64,000 nt of DNA from Flavobacterium sp. ASV13 (lineage in GTDB: Bacteria > Bacteroidota > Bacteroidia > Flavobacteriales > Flavobacteriaceae), in contig NZ_JQJY01000008.1 of NCBI RefSeq assembly GCF_000745775.1, positions 1-64,000 on the forward strand, written 5' to 3'. The notes beneath the pieces were generated by a model, which saw nothing but the letters and a program-made list of their open reading frames with translations, was not told where the DNA came from and searched no databases. The first letter of the stretch is position 1. Each line of letters starts with the position of its first letter. Below, in pieces: positions 9,057-16,274 of this stretch. A program made the translations under genes and the position numbers.

Positions 9057-10816
9057 TTAATCCTTTAAATCCAGTCCAAATGTTGAGCGTAAAAGTTCAA
9101 GATTTGGATTGATTTCTAAAAGGCGATTATATCGATCCTGATTATTATAAGTTCTTTTGGTTTCGGCTTGTTCATTTACAATTACCTCAATTGTAATATC
9201 ATGATTGTGCAAATGTCCTTTTAAATGTCCAAGTAATCCATTCATCTGACTTTCAAATTCCAGTTTAGAACCTTCATTTGGTAATTCATAAGTGATTCTT
9301 GTTCCGTTTAAAACAGGATCGCTGATCAATAAGATAGATTCCATGATTTTTAGACCTTTCTGACCTAAACGCTCCGCATATTTATTCCAATGCAAAAGCA
9401 TATCCGTTTCGTTAAATTCCTCGGTAGGCAATACAGAAGAAGGTTTAACATAAGATTTACTGCTTTGTTCCAATTCTTTTTTCTTGCGGATACTGGCAAG
9501 AGAAAAAGCGGAAACTTTTGGAGTATTGCTGGATTCTGTTTCTGGAGTTTGAGAAGTCTGAACTTTCGGAGTTTCAGAAATAGTTGTGTTTTTTGGACTT
9601 TCAACTTCAGTTGGAGCAGTTGTATTTTCTGATTTTATATTTTCGGAAACAGTCTGACTTTCAGCTTTCGATTTTGAGGTTTGAACTTCAACAATCGAAA
9701 AGCTTCCATTTTTATAATAAGTAGGCGGAATTATGAATTGCTCAGCTTTTTTTTTTCTCCATCAAAATTGATAGAGGCTAATTGCATTAAGCATAATTCA
9801 ACTAAAAGTCGCTGATTCTGACTCAATTTATATTTTAAATCGCAGTCATTTGCAATGTCGATTCCTTTTAATAAAAAGTCCTGAGAGCATTTCTGCGCTT
9901 GAACGCCATACATTTGTTGTGCCTGTTCTCCAACTTCTAATAACGCAATAGTTGCAGGAGTTTTGCTTACTAATAAATCTCTAAAATGAGATGCTAAACC
10001 AGCAATAAAATGATGTCCGTCAAAACCTTTTGAAAGAATGTCGTTGTAGGCAATCAACAAATCTGGAATTTTGTTTTCCAGAATCAAGTCTGTGATTGAA
10101 ATATAGGTTTCGTAATCTAAAACGTTTAGGTTTTCAGTTACAGCCTGACGCGTTAAATTAGTTCCGCAATACGAAACTACACGGTCAAAAATAGACAAAG
10201 CATCACGCATTGCACCATCTGCTTTTTGAGCAATAATGTGCAGTGCATCATCTTCAAAATTGATTCCCTGACTTGCAGCAACATCAGCCAAATGTTCTTT
10301 AGCATCTTTTACTGTAATTCTTTTGAAATCAAATATCTGGCAACGAGATAAAATCGTCGGGATGATTTTGTGTTTTTCTGTTGTTGCTAAAATAAAAATA
10401 GCGTGTTTTGGCGGTTCTTCCAATGTTTTCAGAAAAGCATTAAAAGCAGCCGAAGACAACATATGAACCTCGTCAATAATATACACTTTGTATTGTCCGG
10501 TTTGTGGCGGGATTCGAACTTGATCAATCAGGTTACGAATATCATCAACGGAGTTGTTTGAAGCAGCATCTAACTCAAAAACATTAAATGCAAAATCTTC
10601 ATTTGGATCGTCATATCCAGGCTGATTTATCTTTCTGGCCAAAATACGTGCACAAGTAGTTTTTCCAACTCCACGTGGTCCGGTGAACAAAAGGGCAGAA
10701 GCAAGGTGATTGCTGTCAATCGCATTCAACAACGTGTTTGTAATGGCTTTTTGCCCCACAACATCCTTAAAGGTCTGTGGGCGATATTTACGTGCCGATA
10801 CTACAAATTGTTCCAT
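9057..10816 (-). CDS. dnaX: DNA polymerase III tau subunit (dnaX, full-length product through a -1 frameshift)
   Basis: The 5' frame (10816 to 9731) and the 3' frame (open through 9746-9057) join by a -1 shift at the ten-A run at 9747-9756 on the minus strand, giving about 586 residues. The -1 frame has no stop from the A run to the stop at 9057. After the slip site it encodes a Pro/Ser/Thr/Glu-rich linker of about 80 residues and then a compact C-terminal domain (LLHWNKYAERLGQKG... TFGLDLKD). That arrangement fits tau, whose C-terminal domains contact the replicative helicase and polymerase in E. coli. The alternative is a single-base homopolymer mutation or sequencing error, since eleven As would make the frame continuous. 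Confidence 0.8.
9731..10816 (-). CDS. dnaX: DNA polymerase III gamma subunit (dnaX, in-frame product)
   Basis: This is the 361-residue product read without a frameshift. The AAA+ clamp-loader domain has a Walker A motif GPRGVGKTT (about residues 45-53), a Walker B motif IIDEVHML, the sensor ATTEKHK, and SRC in the arginine-finger region. Domain III follows to about residue 350. The frame then enters the A run (GEKKK) and stops four codons later (LSNS), the same design as E. coli gamma, which ends just after its slippery site. The four cysteines that bind zinc in E. coli DnaX are absent between Walker A and FELDAASNN. The protein loads the sliding clamp as part of the replisome. Confidence 0.9.
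   Translation of the reverse strand: MEQFVVSARKYRPQTFKDVVGQKAITNTLLNAIDSNHLASALLFTGPRGVGKTTCARILARKINQPGYDDPNEDFAFNVFELDAASNNSVDDIRNLIDQVRIPPQTGQYKVYIIDEVHMLSSAAFNAFLKTLEEPPKHAIFILATTEKHKIIPTILSRCQIFDFKRITVKDAKEHLADVAASQGINFEDDALHIIAQKADGAMRDALSIFDRVVSYCGTNLTRQAVTENLNVLDYETYISITDLILENKIPDLLIAYNDILSKGFDGHHFIAGLASHFRDLLVSKTPATIALLEVGEQAQQMYGVQAQKCSQDFLLKGIDIANDCDLKYKLSQNQRLLVELCLMQLASINFDGEKKKLSNS
9747..9756 (-). promoter_or_regulatory. Candidate recoding (slippery) site in dnaX
   Basis: Ten consecutive As on the coding strand, read GAA AAA AAA AAG in the gamma frame. Slipping back one base, or adding one A during transcription, gives the tau frame. I see no strong GC-rich hairpin just downstream, which favours transcriptional slippage of the kind known for Thermus dnaX over the E. 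coli mechanism. Confidence 0.7.
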
Positions 10817-10835
10817 ATTCTTTTTTATTCGATAG

Positions 10836-10866
10836 CAAATATAGTCTGAAAATTACCAAATCACAA
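10836..10866 (-). promoter_or_regulatory. Promoter for dnaX
   Basis: On the minus strand TTG (10866-10864) is followed after 20 bp by TATATTTG (10843-10836), matching the Bacteroidota consensus. The dnaX ATG is at 10816. Confidence 0.6.
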
Positions 10867-10995
10867 ATCTGAAATTAATAAATCTTTGAGTCATTTGTGA
10901 GTGGTTTGAATTTGAGAAAGTAAGATGTTTTAATTTAATTTTATAAATAGGATTTTCATATTTTTACTACAAGTTTAACCTTAATAAGACCTAAA

Positions 10996-11394
10996 ATGAA
11001 ACTATTTTTATTGACTTTATTATTCGTTACAACATTTATTTCAAAAGCGCAGAATGTAGCACAAGTAAATCCTGTTTATCAGTTGCGTATTTATGAAATT
11101 TTTGAAAACAACAAAAATCATTTTCATGAGCGTTTTCGAGATCACGCGATGCGAATCATGAAAAAATACAATTTTAAAATTACTTCTATTTACGAATCAA
11201 AATCAGACAAGAAGACCGAGTTTGTTTATTTTCTGGAATGGCCAGACGAAAAAACAATGAAACAAGCATGGGAAGGTTTTAAAGCTGATAAAGAATGGAT
11301 CGAAATTAAAAAAGAATTTACTAAAAAATACGGTGATGTTGTGGGGAATATTGAAGATCGGGTTTTGACTAAACTTGATTATTCTCCGAATTAA
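10996..11394 (+). CDS. NIPSNAP-family secreted protein
   Basis: The 132-residue protein has a signal peptide (MKLFLLTLLFVTTFISKAQ). The rest fits a NIPSNAP / dimeric alpha-beta barrel domain: an initial YQLRIYEIF strand, a helix with HFHERFRDHAMRIMKKYNF, then FVYFLEWPDEKTMKQAWEGFKADKEW. NIPSNAP proteins are poorly understood and no catalytic residues are obvious. The exported location in the periplasm or outer envelope is inferred from the leader. It is the first of three small same-strand genes that may be cotranscribed; its partner starts 21 bp downstream. Confidence 0.75.
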   Translation: MKLFLLTLLFVTTFISKAQNVAQVNPVYQLRIYEIFENNKNHFHERFRDHAMRIMKKYNFKITSIYESKSDKKTEFVYFLEWPDEKTMKQAWEGFKADKEWIEIKKEFTKKYGDVVGNIEDRVLTKLDYSPN

Positions 11395-11415
11395 AACGAA
11401 GCTGACAATATCAAT

Positions 11416-11889
11416 ATGATGAATTCTAAACTCATTTACATGAAAAAATATCTAACACTAATTACAATACTATTTTATTCTTTTAAAATTCACGCACAAA
11501 CTAAACAAGATACTTTAGATATTAAACGCGTTGCTTTAGCTTATATCGAAGCGCAACATAATCCGAATCCTAAACTTATGGAAAGCGCACTGCATCCAAG
11601 AATGGTGAAAAGATCTGTTTTCAGAAATAAAGTCGCTCAAAAAGATTATATCTCAGAATTCTTCGCTGAAAATATGGTTATTCTGGCAGAAACTTATAAT
11701 GTGAAAGGCGATAAATTCCCGAAGAACCCAAGAAAAGAAATCAAGTTATTAGATGTTTCTGCTAAAACAGCATCGGTTAAATTATTTGCTGATGCATGGA
11801 TTGATTATATGCACATTGTGAAGGAAAATGGCGAATGGAAAATTATTAATGTGCTTTGGCAATATAATGACGTGACACAGCATGAATAG
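11416..11889 (+). CDS. Secreted NTF2-like / lumazine-binding-like protein
   Basis: The 157-residue frame contains a signal peptide starting at the internal ATG 11440 (MKKYLTLITILFYSFKIHAQ), which I consider the likelier start. The mature part looks like an NTF2-like (SnoaL or putative lumazine-binding) cone fold: DTLDIKRVALAYIEAQHNPNPKLMESALHP at the N-terminus and HIVKENGEWKIINVLWQYN as the closing strands. Such folds act as small-molecule binders or enzymes, and nothing here tells which. It follows the NIPSNAP gene closely, suggesting a shared transcript. Confidence 0.7.
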   Translation: MMNSKLIYMKKYLTLITILFYSFKIHAQTKQDTLDIKRVALAYIEAQHNPNPKLMESALHPRMVKRSVFRNKVAQKDYISEFFAENMVILAETYNVKGDKFPKNPRKEIKLLDVSAKTASVKLFADAWIDYMHIVKENGEWKIINVLWQYNDVTQHE

Positions 11890-11944
11890 ATAATTTTTAT
11901 CTTTTATAGAGAAAAGCAAAAAGAGAAAATTAATAAAAAAAGAA

Positions 11945-12424
11945 ATGAAAAATCCAATAATAACTGTCGACGAAACCCAAGGACATAAATTAAAAATTGC
12001 CGGAGGAAGTTACCGTATTGTCATTTCAGGAAAAGAAACGAATGGCGAATATGCTGTAATCGAAATGTCGGTTCCGCTTGGCGCTGGACCAAACCCGCAC
12101 GCACATGCTGATTTTACAGAAACTTTTTTTGTGTTGGAAGGCGAGGTTACTTTTAAATCGGAATTAGGGATTTATGTTGCGAAGAAAAATGCTTTTGTTA
12201 ATATTCCGAAAGGTGGAATTGTACATGGTTTTAAAAATATGGGAAACGAACCGGCTAAATTATTATGTACAGTTACTCCCGCTGGTTTAGATGATTTGTT
12301 TGAAGAAATTGCCAGTTATATGGAAACCAATTCTTCGGATTCTGAAATTGAAAAGAAAGAAAAAATAAACTCCATTTTTGTGAAATACGGACAAGAAATG
12401 TTTCCGCCGGATTATTTGGATTAA
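11945..12424 (+). CDS. Cupin-domain protein
   Basis: This 159-residue protein is a single-domain cupin. Motif 1 is visible as PNPHAHADFTETFFVLEGEVTF, with His-x-His and Glu as likely metal ligands, and motif 2 as FVNIPKGGIVHGFKN with the last His. No signal peptide is present, so it should be cytoplasmic, unlike its two secreted neighbours upstream. A C-terminal helical tail of about 40 residues follows the barrel. Cupins of this type range from dioxygenases to sugar binders, so the reaction is unknown. Confidence 0.85.
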   Translation: MKNPIITVDETQGHKLKIAGGSYRIVISGKETNGEYAVIEMSVPLGAGPNPHAHADFTETFFVLEGEVTFKSELGIYVAKKNAFVNIPKGGIVHGFKNMGNEPAKLLCTVTPAGLDDLFEEIASYMETNSSDSEIEKKEKINSIFVKYGQEMFPPDYLD

Positions 12425-12481
12425 TGTTTTTTAGTTTTCAGTCTCAGATTAAAAAACTGAGACTGAAAACTAAATTAAAAA

Positions 12482-12775
12482 TTACCTTCCCCTAATGCTT
12501 AAATCAAATAAAAACTTTGCTGTTTCCTGATCTGAATCGGCTGAAAAGCCAGCAACATACACTCCTTTTTTGCCTGTAGTCGATTTAATTCCGTATACAA
12601 CTGCCTCATCGCCCGGGTCTGATTCACCCTCGTATCGATACACATGAACAATTTCAAATTTCTCAGGATTCTTTTTAATCATGTCAGCATTTCGATTAAA
12701 ATCGCACGTAAATCCTTTCTCATTCAATTGATCTAAAGCCTTTGAAACAGTTGCGTAATGATACATTCTTTTCAT
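12482..12775 (-). CDS. Small conserved protein of unknown function
   Basis: The 97-residue protein (MKRMYHYATVSKALDQLNEKGF...) is a short conserved Bacteroidota protein. From memory, relatives are often labelled phosphoribosylpyrophosphate synthetase in databases, but at this length it cannot be that enzyme and lacks the PRPP motif. It has an N-terminal helix, a charged middle (IVHVYRYEGESDPGDEAVVYGI) and a C-terminal helix. No signal peptide or membrane segment is seen. It is convergent with the cupin gene and divergent from rnpB. Confidence 0.65.
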   Translation of the reverse strand: MKRMYHYATVSKALDQLNEKGFTCDFNRNADMIKKNPEKFEIVHVYRYEGESDPGDEAVVYGIKSTTGKKGVYVAGFSADSDQETAKFLFDLSIRGR

Positions 12776-12891
12776 GATAACTGAATTTAAAAATTATGGA
12801 ATTTTAAAGATAACTATTTTAAAATTAAAAAGTTATGATATAATTCATAAAATGGAAAATTTAAAATCATTATTCTTCACTTATAAAGTGT

Positions 12892-12899
12892 TACTTTTG
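12892..12899 (+). promoter_or_regulatory. -7 promoter element of rnpB
   Basis: TACTTTTG matches TAnnTTTG exactly and ends four bases before the predicted RNA 5' end at 12904. No clear -33 TTG is seen. Confidence 0.65.
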
Positions 12900-12927
12900 C
12901 ACCGCAGACCGCCTTATCGTCGTTCCG

Positions 12928-12945
12928 TCCCGATAGCTATCGGGA
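12928..12945. repeat. Palindrome copy 1 inside rnpB
   Basis: TCCCGATAGCTATCGGGA is a perfect 18-bp palindrome lying before the conserved GAGGAAAGTCC block, at a position that fits the variable P3 stem. An identical copy lies at 13003-13020. Confidence 0.9.
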
Positions 12946-13002
12946 TCGGGAGGGAGGAAAGTCCGGACACCATAGAGAAGCATAGCGGGTAACACCCGTC
13001 GG

Positions 13003-13020
13003 TCCCGATAGCTATCGGGA
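13003..13020. repeat. Palindrome copy 2 inside rnpB
   Basis: This is the same 18-bp palindrome as at 12928-12945, placed after the GGGTAACACCC hairpin where a variable stem occurs in class A RNAs. The identity of the two copies points to a shared origin rather than chance pairing. Confidence 0.9.
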
Positions 13021-13240
13021 TTAGGACAAGTGCAGCAGAAAGTATGTACAGGTAATGCTGTAGTGAAACCAGGTAAACTCTATGCGGTGAAATACCAAGT
13101 ATATCAGCATTTAAGGGCTTCTCGTCCGTTGTTGAAGGGTAGGTAGCTTGAGTCGCGCAGTAATGTTCGATCTAGATAAATGATAAGGTATTGTTTCGTT
13201 GTAAAGCGAGACAAGAACAGAATCCGGCTTATAGGTCTGC

Positions 13241-13256
13241 TTTTTTTATATATTTG
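13241..13256 (+). promoter_or_regulatory. rnpB T run overlapping the symporter promoter
   Basis: The seven-T run after rnpB runs straight into TATATTTG (13249-13256), an exact -7 element 22 bp before the symporter ATG. Confidence 0.6.
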
Positions 13257-13278
13257 TGAAACTATCTAACTAATTTTC

Positions 13279-14529
13279 ATGAATATTTCTACCCCAAATA
13301 CTTCTTCAAAAAATAAAAAAAGTCTTTTTAAGACTATAATAACCAACCTTACTTTCTGGGTTTTGATTGCGATTATTGCAGGAATTTTGCTCGGACATTT
13401 TTCGCCTGAAAATGGAATTAAAATGGAAAAAGTTGGAAAAGGATTTATTGATCTTATCAAACTTTTTATTGGACCAATTATTTTCCTGACGATTGTTTTA
13501 GGAATTTCCGGAATGGGAAATTTAAAGAAAGTCGGCCGAATTGGCGTAAAAGCTTTAGGCTATTTTGAAGTCGTTTCGACTGTTGCTTTAGCAATTGGAG
13601 TTGCAGTGGCATATTTGTTTAAGCCGGGAAAAATTGATAAATCGGGATTGCAAATTGGCGATGCAAGTCAATATACAAATAGTTCAGCAGAACATTTTTC
13701 ATGGTTGCAGTTTTTCTTTTCCAATTTCACTTTACAGGTTTTAGTCGCTGCAATTGTCTGCGGAATCGCCTTAAAATTTTATAAAAAAAGAGAACAAACA
13801 GTTTTAGTTTTAGAACGAATTTCGAATGTTGTTTTTACAGGTTTGAAATATGTGATGTATCTGGCTCCAATTGGTGCTTTTGGAGGAATGGCTTATACGA
13901 TTGGGAAATTTGGTTTGGCAACTTTGATTCCGCTTGGAAAATTGATGCTTTGCGTTTATCTGACAATGGCCCTGTTTGTCTTTTTGGTTTTAGGAAGTAT
14001 TCTCAGATATTATAAAATAAGTATTCTTTCCATTTTAAAATATATAAAAGAAGAGCTTTTATTGGTTCTCGGAACTTCATCTTCTGAAGCAGCTTTGCCG
14101 AGTATTATGGTAAAATTGGAAAAAATGGGCTGTAGTAAATCGGTTGTGGGATTGGTGATTCCAACAGGTTATTCTTTTAATCTTGACGGAACTTCAATTT
14201 ACCTTTCGATGTCGGTGATATTTTTGGCGCAGCTGTATGATGTACATTTGAGTTTTTTCGAAATCTTGACCGTAATAGGAATTTTGATGATTACATCAAA
14301 AGGCGCTGCCGGTGTAACCGGAAGCGGATTTATAGTTCTAGCGTCGACATTGACTGCACTTCATAAAATTCCTGTTGAAGGTTTGGCTTTTTTATTAGGC
14401 GTAGATAAATTTATGAGTGAAGCCAGAGCTATTACAAACTTAATTGGAAATACAGTTGCAACAATCATCATTTCAAAAACAGAAAGAGATTTTACAGAAC
14501 TAAATTTGAGTACTGTTTCTGAGGAATAA
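13279..14529 (+). CDS. Dicarboxylate/amino acid:cation symporter (DAACS family)
   Basis: The 416-residue inner-membrane protein has the glutamate/C4-dicarboxylate symporter fold. The family signatures are all visible: serine-rich hairpin 1 (LGTSSSEAALPSIM), TM7 with PTGYSFNLDGTSIYLSM, hairpin 2 with SKGAAGVTGSGFIVLASTL, and TM8 with LLGVDKFMSEARAITNLIGN. These form the substrate and sodium or proton sites. The SSSEAALP version with EAR-TN residues is compatible with either acidic amino acids or dicarboxylates. The gene has its own promoter at the end of rnpB. Confidence 0.93.
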   Translation: MNISTPNTSSKNKKSLFKTIITNLTFWVLIAIIAGILLGHFSPENGIKMEKVGKGFIDLIKLFIGPIIFLTIVLGISGMGNLKKVGRIGVKALGYFEVVSTVALAIGVAVAYLFKPGKIDKSGLQIGDASQYTNSSAEHFSWLQFFFSNFTLQVLVAAIVCGIALKFYKKREQTVLVLERISNVVFTGLKYVMYLAPIGAFGGMAYTIGKFGLATLIPLGKLMLCVYLTMALFVFLVLGSILRYYKISILSILKYIKEELLLVLGTSSSEAALPSIMVKLEKMGCSKSVVGLVIPTGYSFNLDGTSIYLSMSVIFLAQLYDVHLSFFEILTVIGILMITSKGAAGVTGSGFIVLASTLTALHKIPVEGLAFLLGVDKFMSEARAITNLIGNTVATIIISKTERDFTELNLSTVSEE

Positions 14530-14536
14530 TTTTTTG

Positions 14537-14619
14537 ATAAAGTTACAAAGAGACAAAGTTGCAAAGTCGCAAAGGTTTAAATTCTTTGCCGCTAAGTCAC
14601 TTTATCCCTTTGCACCTTA
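14537..14619. repeat. CAAAGT/GCAAAG-type intergenic repeat
   Basis: The stretch between the convergent symporter and small membrane gene contains iterated short words (TTACAAAGAGACAAAGTTGCAAAGTCGCAAAGG) and then partly complementary ones (CTTTGCCGCTAAGTCACTTTATCCCTTTGCACC). It can fold as a loose hairpin. It resembles flavobacterial dispersed intergenic repeats and carries no gene. Confidence 0.55.
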
Positions 14620-14622
14620 AAC

Positions 14623-14817
14623 TTACGATTCGTCTTTTGTAGTTCGAACCAAGCTGATTCCAGACATAAAAAATACGATTCCTAAAATTCCATAAATAAT
14701 TAAAGATTTTACATCTCTGGTTTCTCCGCTAGTGCCGGCAAAAATTACGGCAGTATAAATAAGTCCTATAATTCCGAGAACAGTAAGTAGTCCACCGAAT
14801 AATCTTTTTAGGTTCAT
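14623..14817 (-). CDS. Small two-helix membrane protein
   Basis: The 64-residue protein has two hydrophobic helices (FGGLLTVLGIIGLIYTAVIFAG and SLIIYGILGIVFFMSGISLV) joined by a short polar loop with SGETRDVK. The ends are charged. Short proteins of this type are common in Flavobacterium genomes and have no assigned role that I know of. It begins with a clear ATG at 14817 and is monocistronic as far as can be seen. Confidence 0.65.
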   Translation of the reverse strand: MNLKRLFGGLLTVLGIIGLIYTAVIFAGTSGETRDVKSLIIYGILGIVFFMSGISLVRTTKDES

Positions 14818-14996
14818 GATTATTAGTTTTAAAGTTATATAACAAATTTATCCTTGTATTTGTTAAATGTTGTTATACAATTACTTACATAAATTATATG
14901 ATTTCAAGGATGAAAATTGTAAGAAATATTTTTAATTTTAATAGCTTCATATTGATTAAATAGTATTTTTACGCCCACTAATCGATAAACCAAAAT

Positions 14997-15542
14997 ATGA
15001 AGAAAATTTACTTTTTGATGTTGCTTTTTGCTGCATCTTACGTTCATGCGCAAGATGATACACCCGTTTCAGTTGCGAAAAATCAATTTAAAATCAATGT
15101 AATACTATTGCCGGGTTTTGTATATGAGCATGGCTTTTCTGAAAAAACCACTTTATATTCTGAAGCAAGTTTAGTAACGGGTTATCGCCATAATGGCTGG
15201 TACGATGAATCTACTTGGTATTTTACACCAAGAATTACAGAACAATTACGTCATTATTATAATTTAGAAAAAAGAGCAACCAAAGGAAAAAGAACCGCAT
15301 ATAATTCGGGAAATTTTATTGCTTTGAATGCTCATTATGATTTTCAGTCAATTTCAACAAATAAATGGTTTGATGAAGAAGTTCCTTCTTTTACAATTGG
15401 CCCAGTTTGGGGAATCCAGCGTACTTATAAAGGAAAATTTAATATTGATTTACATATTGGAGCTGGAGTAAATATCGACCAATATGATACTGAATTTACA
15501 CCAATTGCAAACTTTAGTTTAGGCTGGGTAATCGGAAAATAA
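14997..15542 (+). CDS. Outer-membrane beta-barrel-like protein
   Basis: This 181-residue protein has a signal peptide (MKKIYFLMLLFAASYVHAQ). The mature part alternates polar and aromatic residues in strand-like segments (KTTLYSEASLVTGYR, STWYFTPRITEQLRHYYN, FTIGPVWGIQRTY, NIDLHIGAGVNI, FSLGWVIGK), as expected of a small outer-membrane barrel. No specific family is recognised. It is convergent with the response-regulator gene, with which it shares a terminator. Confidence 0.65.
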   Translation: MKKIYFLMLLFAASYVHAQDDTPVSVAKNQFKINVILLPGFVYEHGFSEKTTLYSEASLVTGYRHNGWYDESTWYFTPRITEQLRHYYNLEKRATKGKRTAYNSGNFIALNAHYDFQSISTNKWFDEEVPSFTIGPVWGIQRTYKGKFNIDLHIGAGVNIDQYDTEFTPIANFSLGWVIGK

Positions 15543-15557
15543 TTTTAAGCATAAAAC

Positions 15558-15587
15558 AGAAAAACCTTGACGAATCAAGGTTTTTCT
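15558..15587. terminator. Bidirectional terminator overlapping the response-regulator stop
   Basis: The arms AGAAAAACCTTGA and TCAAGGTTTTTCT pair perfectly around a CGAA loop. The right arm includes the last codons and the TGA stop (15575-15577) of the leftward response-regulator gene. Confidence 0.8.
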
Positions 15588-16264
15588 ATTTTAAATTCCA
15601 ATCCAATATTTCGAACACTTTCAATTTTGATTTTTGGATCAGAATTAAAATATTTTCTTAGTCGGCTGATGAAAACATCCATGCTTCGTCCCGAAAAATA
15701 GTCGTCTTTTTTCCAGACCGACATTAAAATTTGGTCTCTTTTTAATAACTGATTATGGTTTAGATATAGGTATTCTATAAGAGAAGCTTCTTTCTCTGTG
15801 AGCTGTTGAACGTGATTTTTATTATTGAGTGTTAAACGTTCGTTATCAAAAATATAAGAACCGATTTCAATGATATTATTTCCTTCCAGGCTTCTTTTTT
15901 GCTCAATTCTCTTTAATATATTCTGCAAACGTAAAACTAGTTCGTCGACCTCAAAAGGTTTTGCGATATAATCATCAGCTCCAAGTTTTAATCCAATGAT
16001 TTTGTCTTCTTTTAATTTTCTCGCAGTTAGAAAAATAAACGGAATTTCAGGATTGATAGCCACTATTTTTTCAGCCAATGAAAATCCGTCCAGCTTGGGC
16101 ATCATTACATCAAGAACGCAAATATCAAAAGTTTGGTTTTTAAAATAGTCTAAAGCTATTTCGCCATTTTCTGCCCAGATTACTTCAAACTGATGCAATT
16201 CTAAATATTGTTTTAAAATCGCAGCAAAATCAAAATCGTCTTCGGCCAAAAGTAATCTTTTCAA
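15575..16264 (-). CDS. OmpR-family response regulator
   Basis: The 229-residue protein has a receiver domain with acidic pocket AEDD (residues 7-10), phosphoacceptor Asp52 in CVLDVMMPKLDG, the T of FLTA and Lys in DDYIAKPFE. A C-terminal winged helix (about 130-225) has the typical LTEKEASLIEYLYLNHNQLLKRDQIL and SRLRKYF elements. It lies 10 bp downstream of a histidine kinase on the same strand, its evident partner. The pair is divergent from an outer-membrane receptor-like gene at 17902, a plausible target. Confidence 0.95.
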   Translation of the reverse strand: MKRLLLAEDDFDFAAILKQYLELHQFEVIWAENGEIALDYFKNQTFDICVLDVMMPKLDGFSLAEKIVAINPEIPFIFLTARKLKEDKIIGLKLGADDYIAKPFEVDELVLRLQNILKRIEQKRSLEGNNIIEIGSYIFDNERLTLNNKNHVQQLTEKEASLIEYLYLNHNQLLKRDQILMSVWKKDDYFSGRSMDVFISRLRKYFNSDPKIKIESVRNIGLEFKIEKP

Positions 16265-16274
16265 AATAAGGTAA

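Larger units (their letters stand above)
12904..13240 (+). ncRNA. rnpB: RNase P RNA (class A)
   Basis: This is the catalytic RNA of RNase P, which matures tRNA 5' ends. The universally conserved block GAGGAAAGTCCGGACACC lies at 12955-12972. The GGGTAACACCC hairpin, the GCAGCAGAAAG region and the 3' block ACAGAATCCGGCTTATAGG are all present in order. The 5' end GCAGACC (12904-12910) pairs with GGTCTGC at 13234-13240 to form P1, which fixes both ends at about 337 nt. Two stems have been extended by identical 18-bp palindromes. A T run follows at 13241. Confidence 0.96.

Noticed and set aside
9057..9604. Separate small genes downstream of a truncated dnaX
   Set aside because: The frame at 9057-9473 is the -1 continuation of dnaX, without a stop back to the A run, so it is the tau C-terminus and not a new gene. 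The overlapping 79-residue frames in this stretch are shadows.
12482..12775. Phosphoribosylpyrophosphate synthetase
   Set aside because: The protein is only 97 residues and has none of the PRPP synthetase motifs; the database-style name appears to be a legacy error.
12774..12992. 72-residue open frame on the plus strand
   Set aside because: It overlaps the start of rnpB, has no plausible protein features and ends inside the RNA gene.
12928..13020. The two rnpB palindromes as ends of an insertion sequence
   Set aside because: Only conserved RNase P RNA lies between them, so they do not bound a mobile element.
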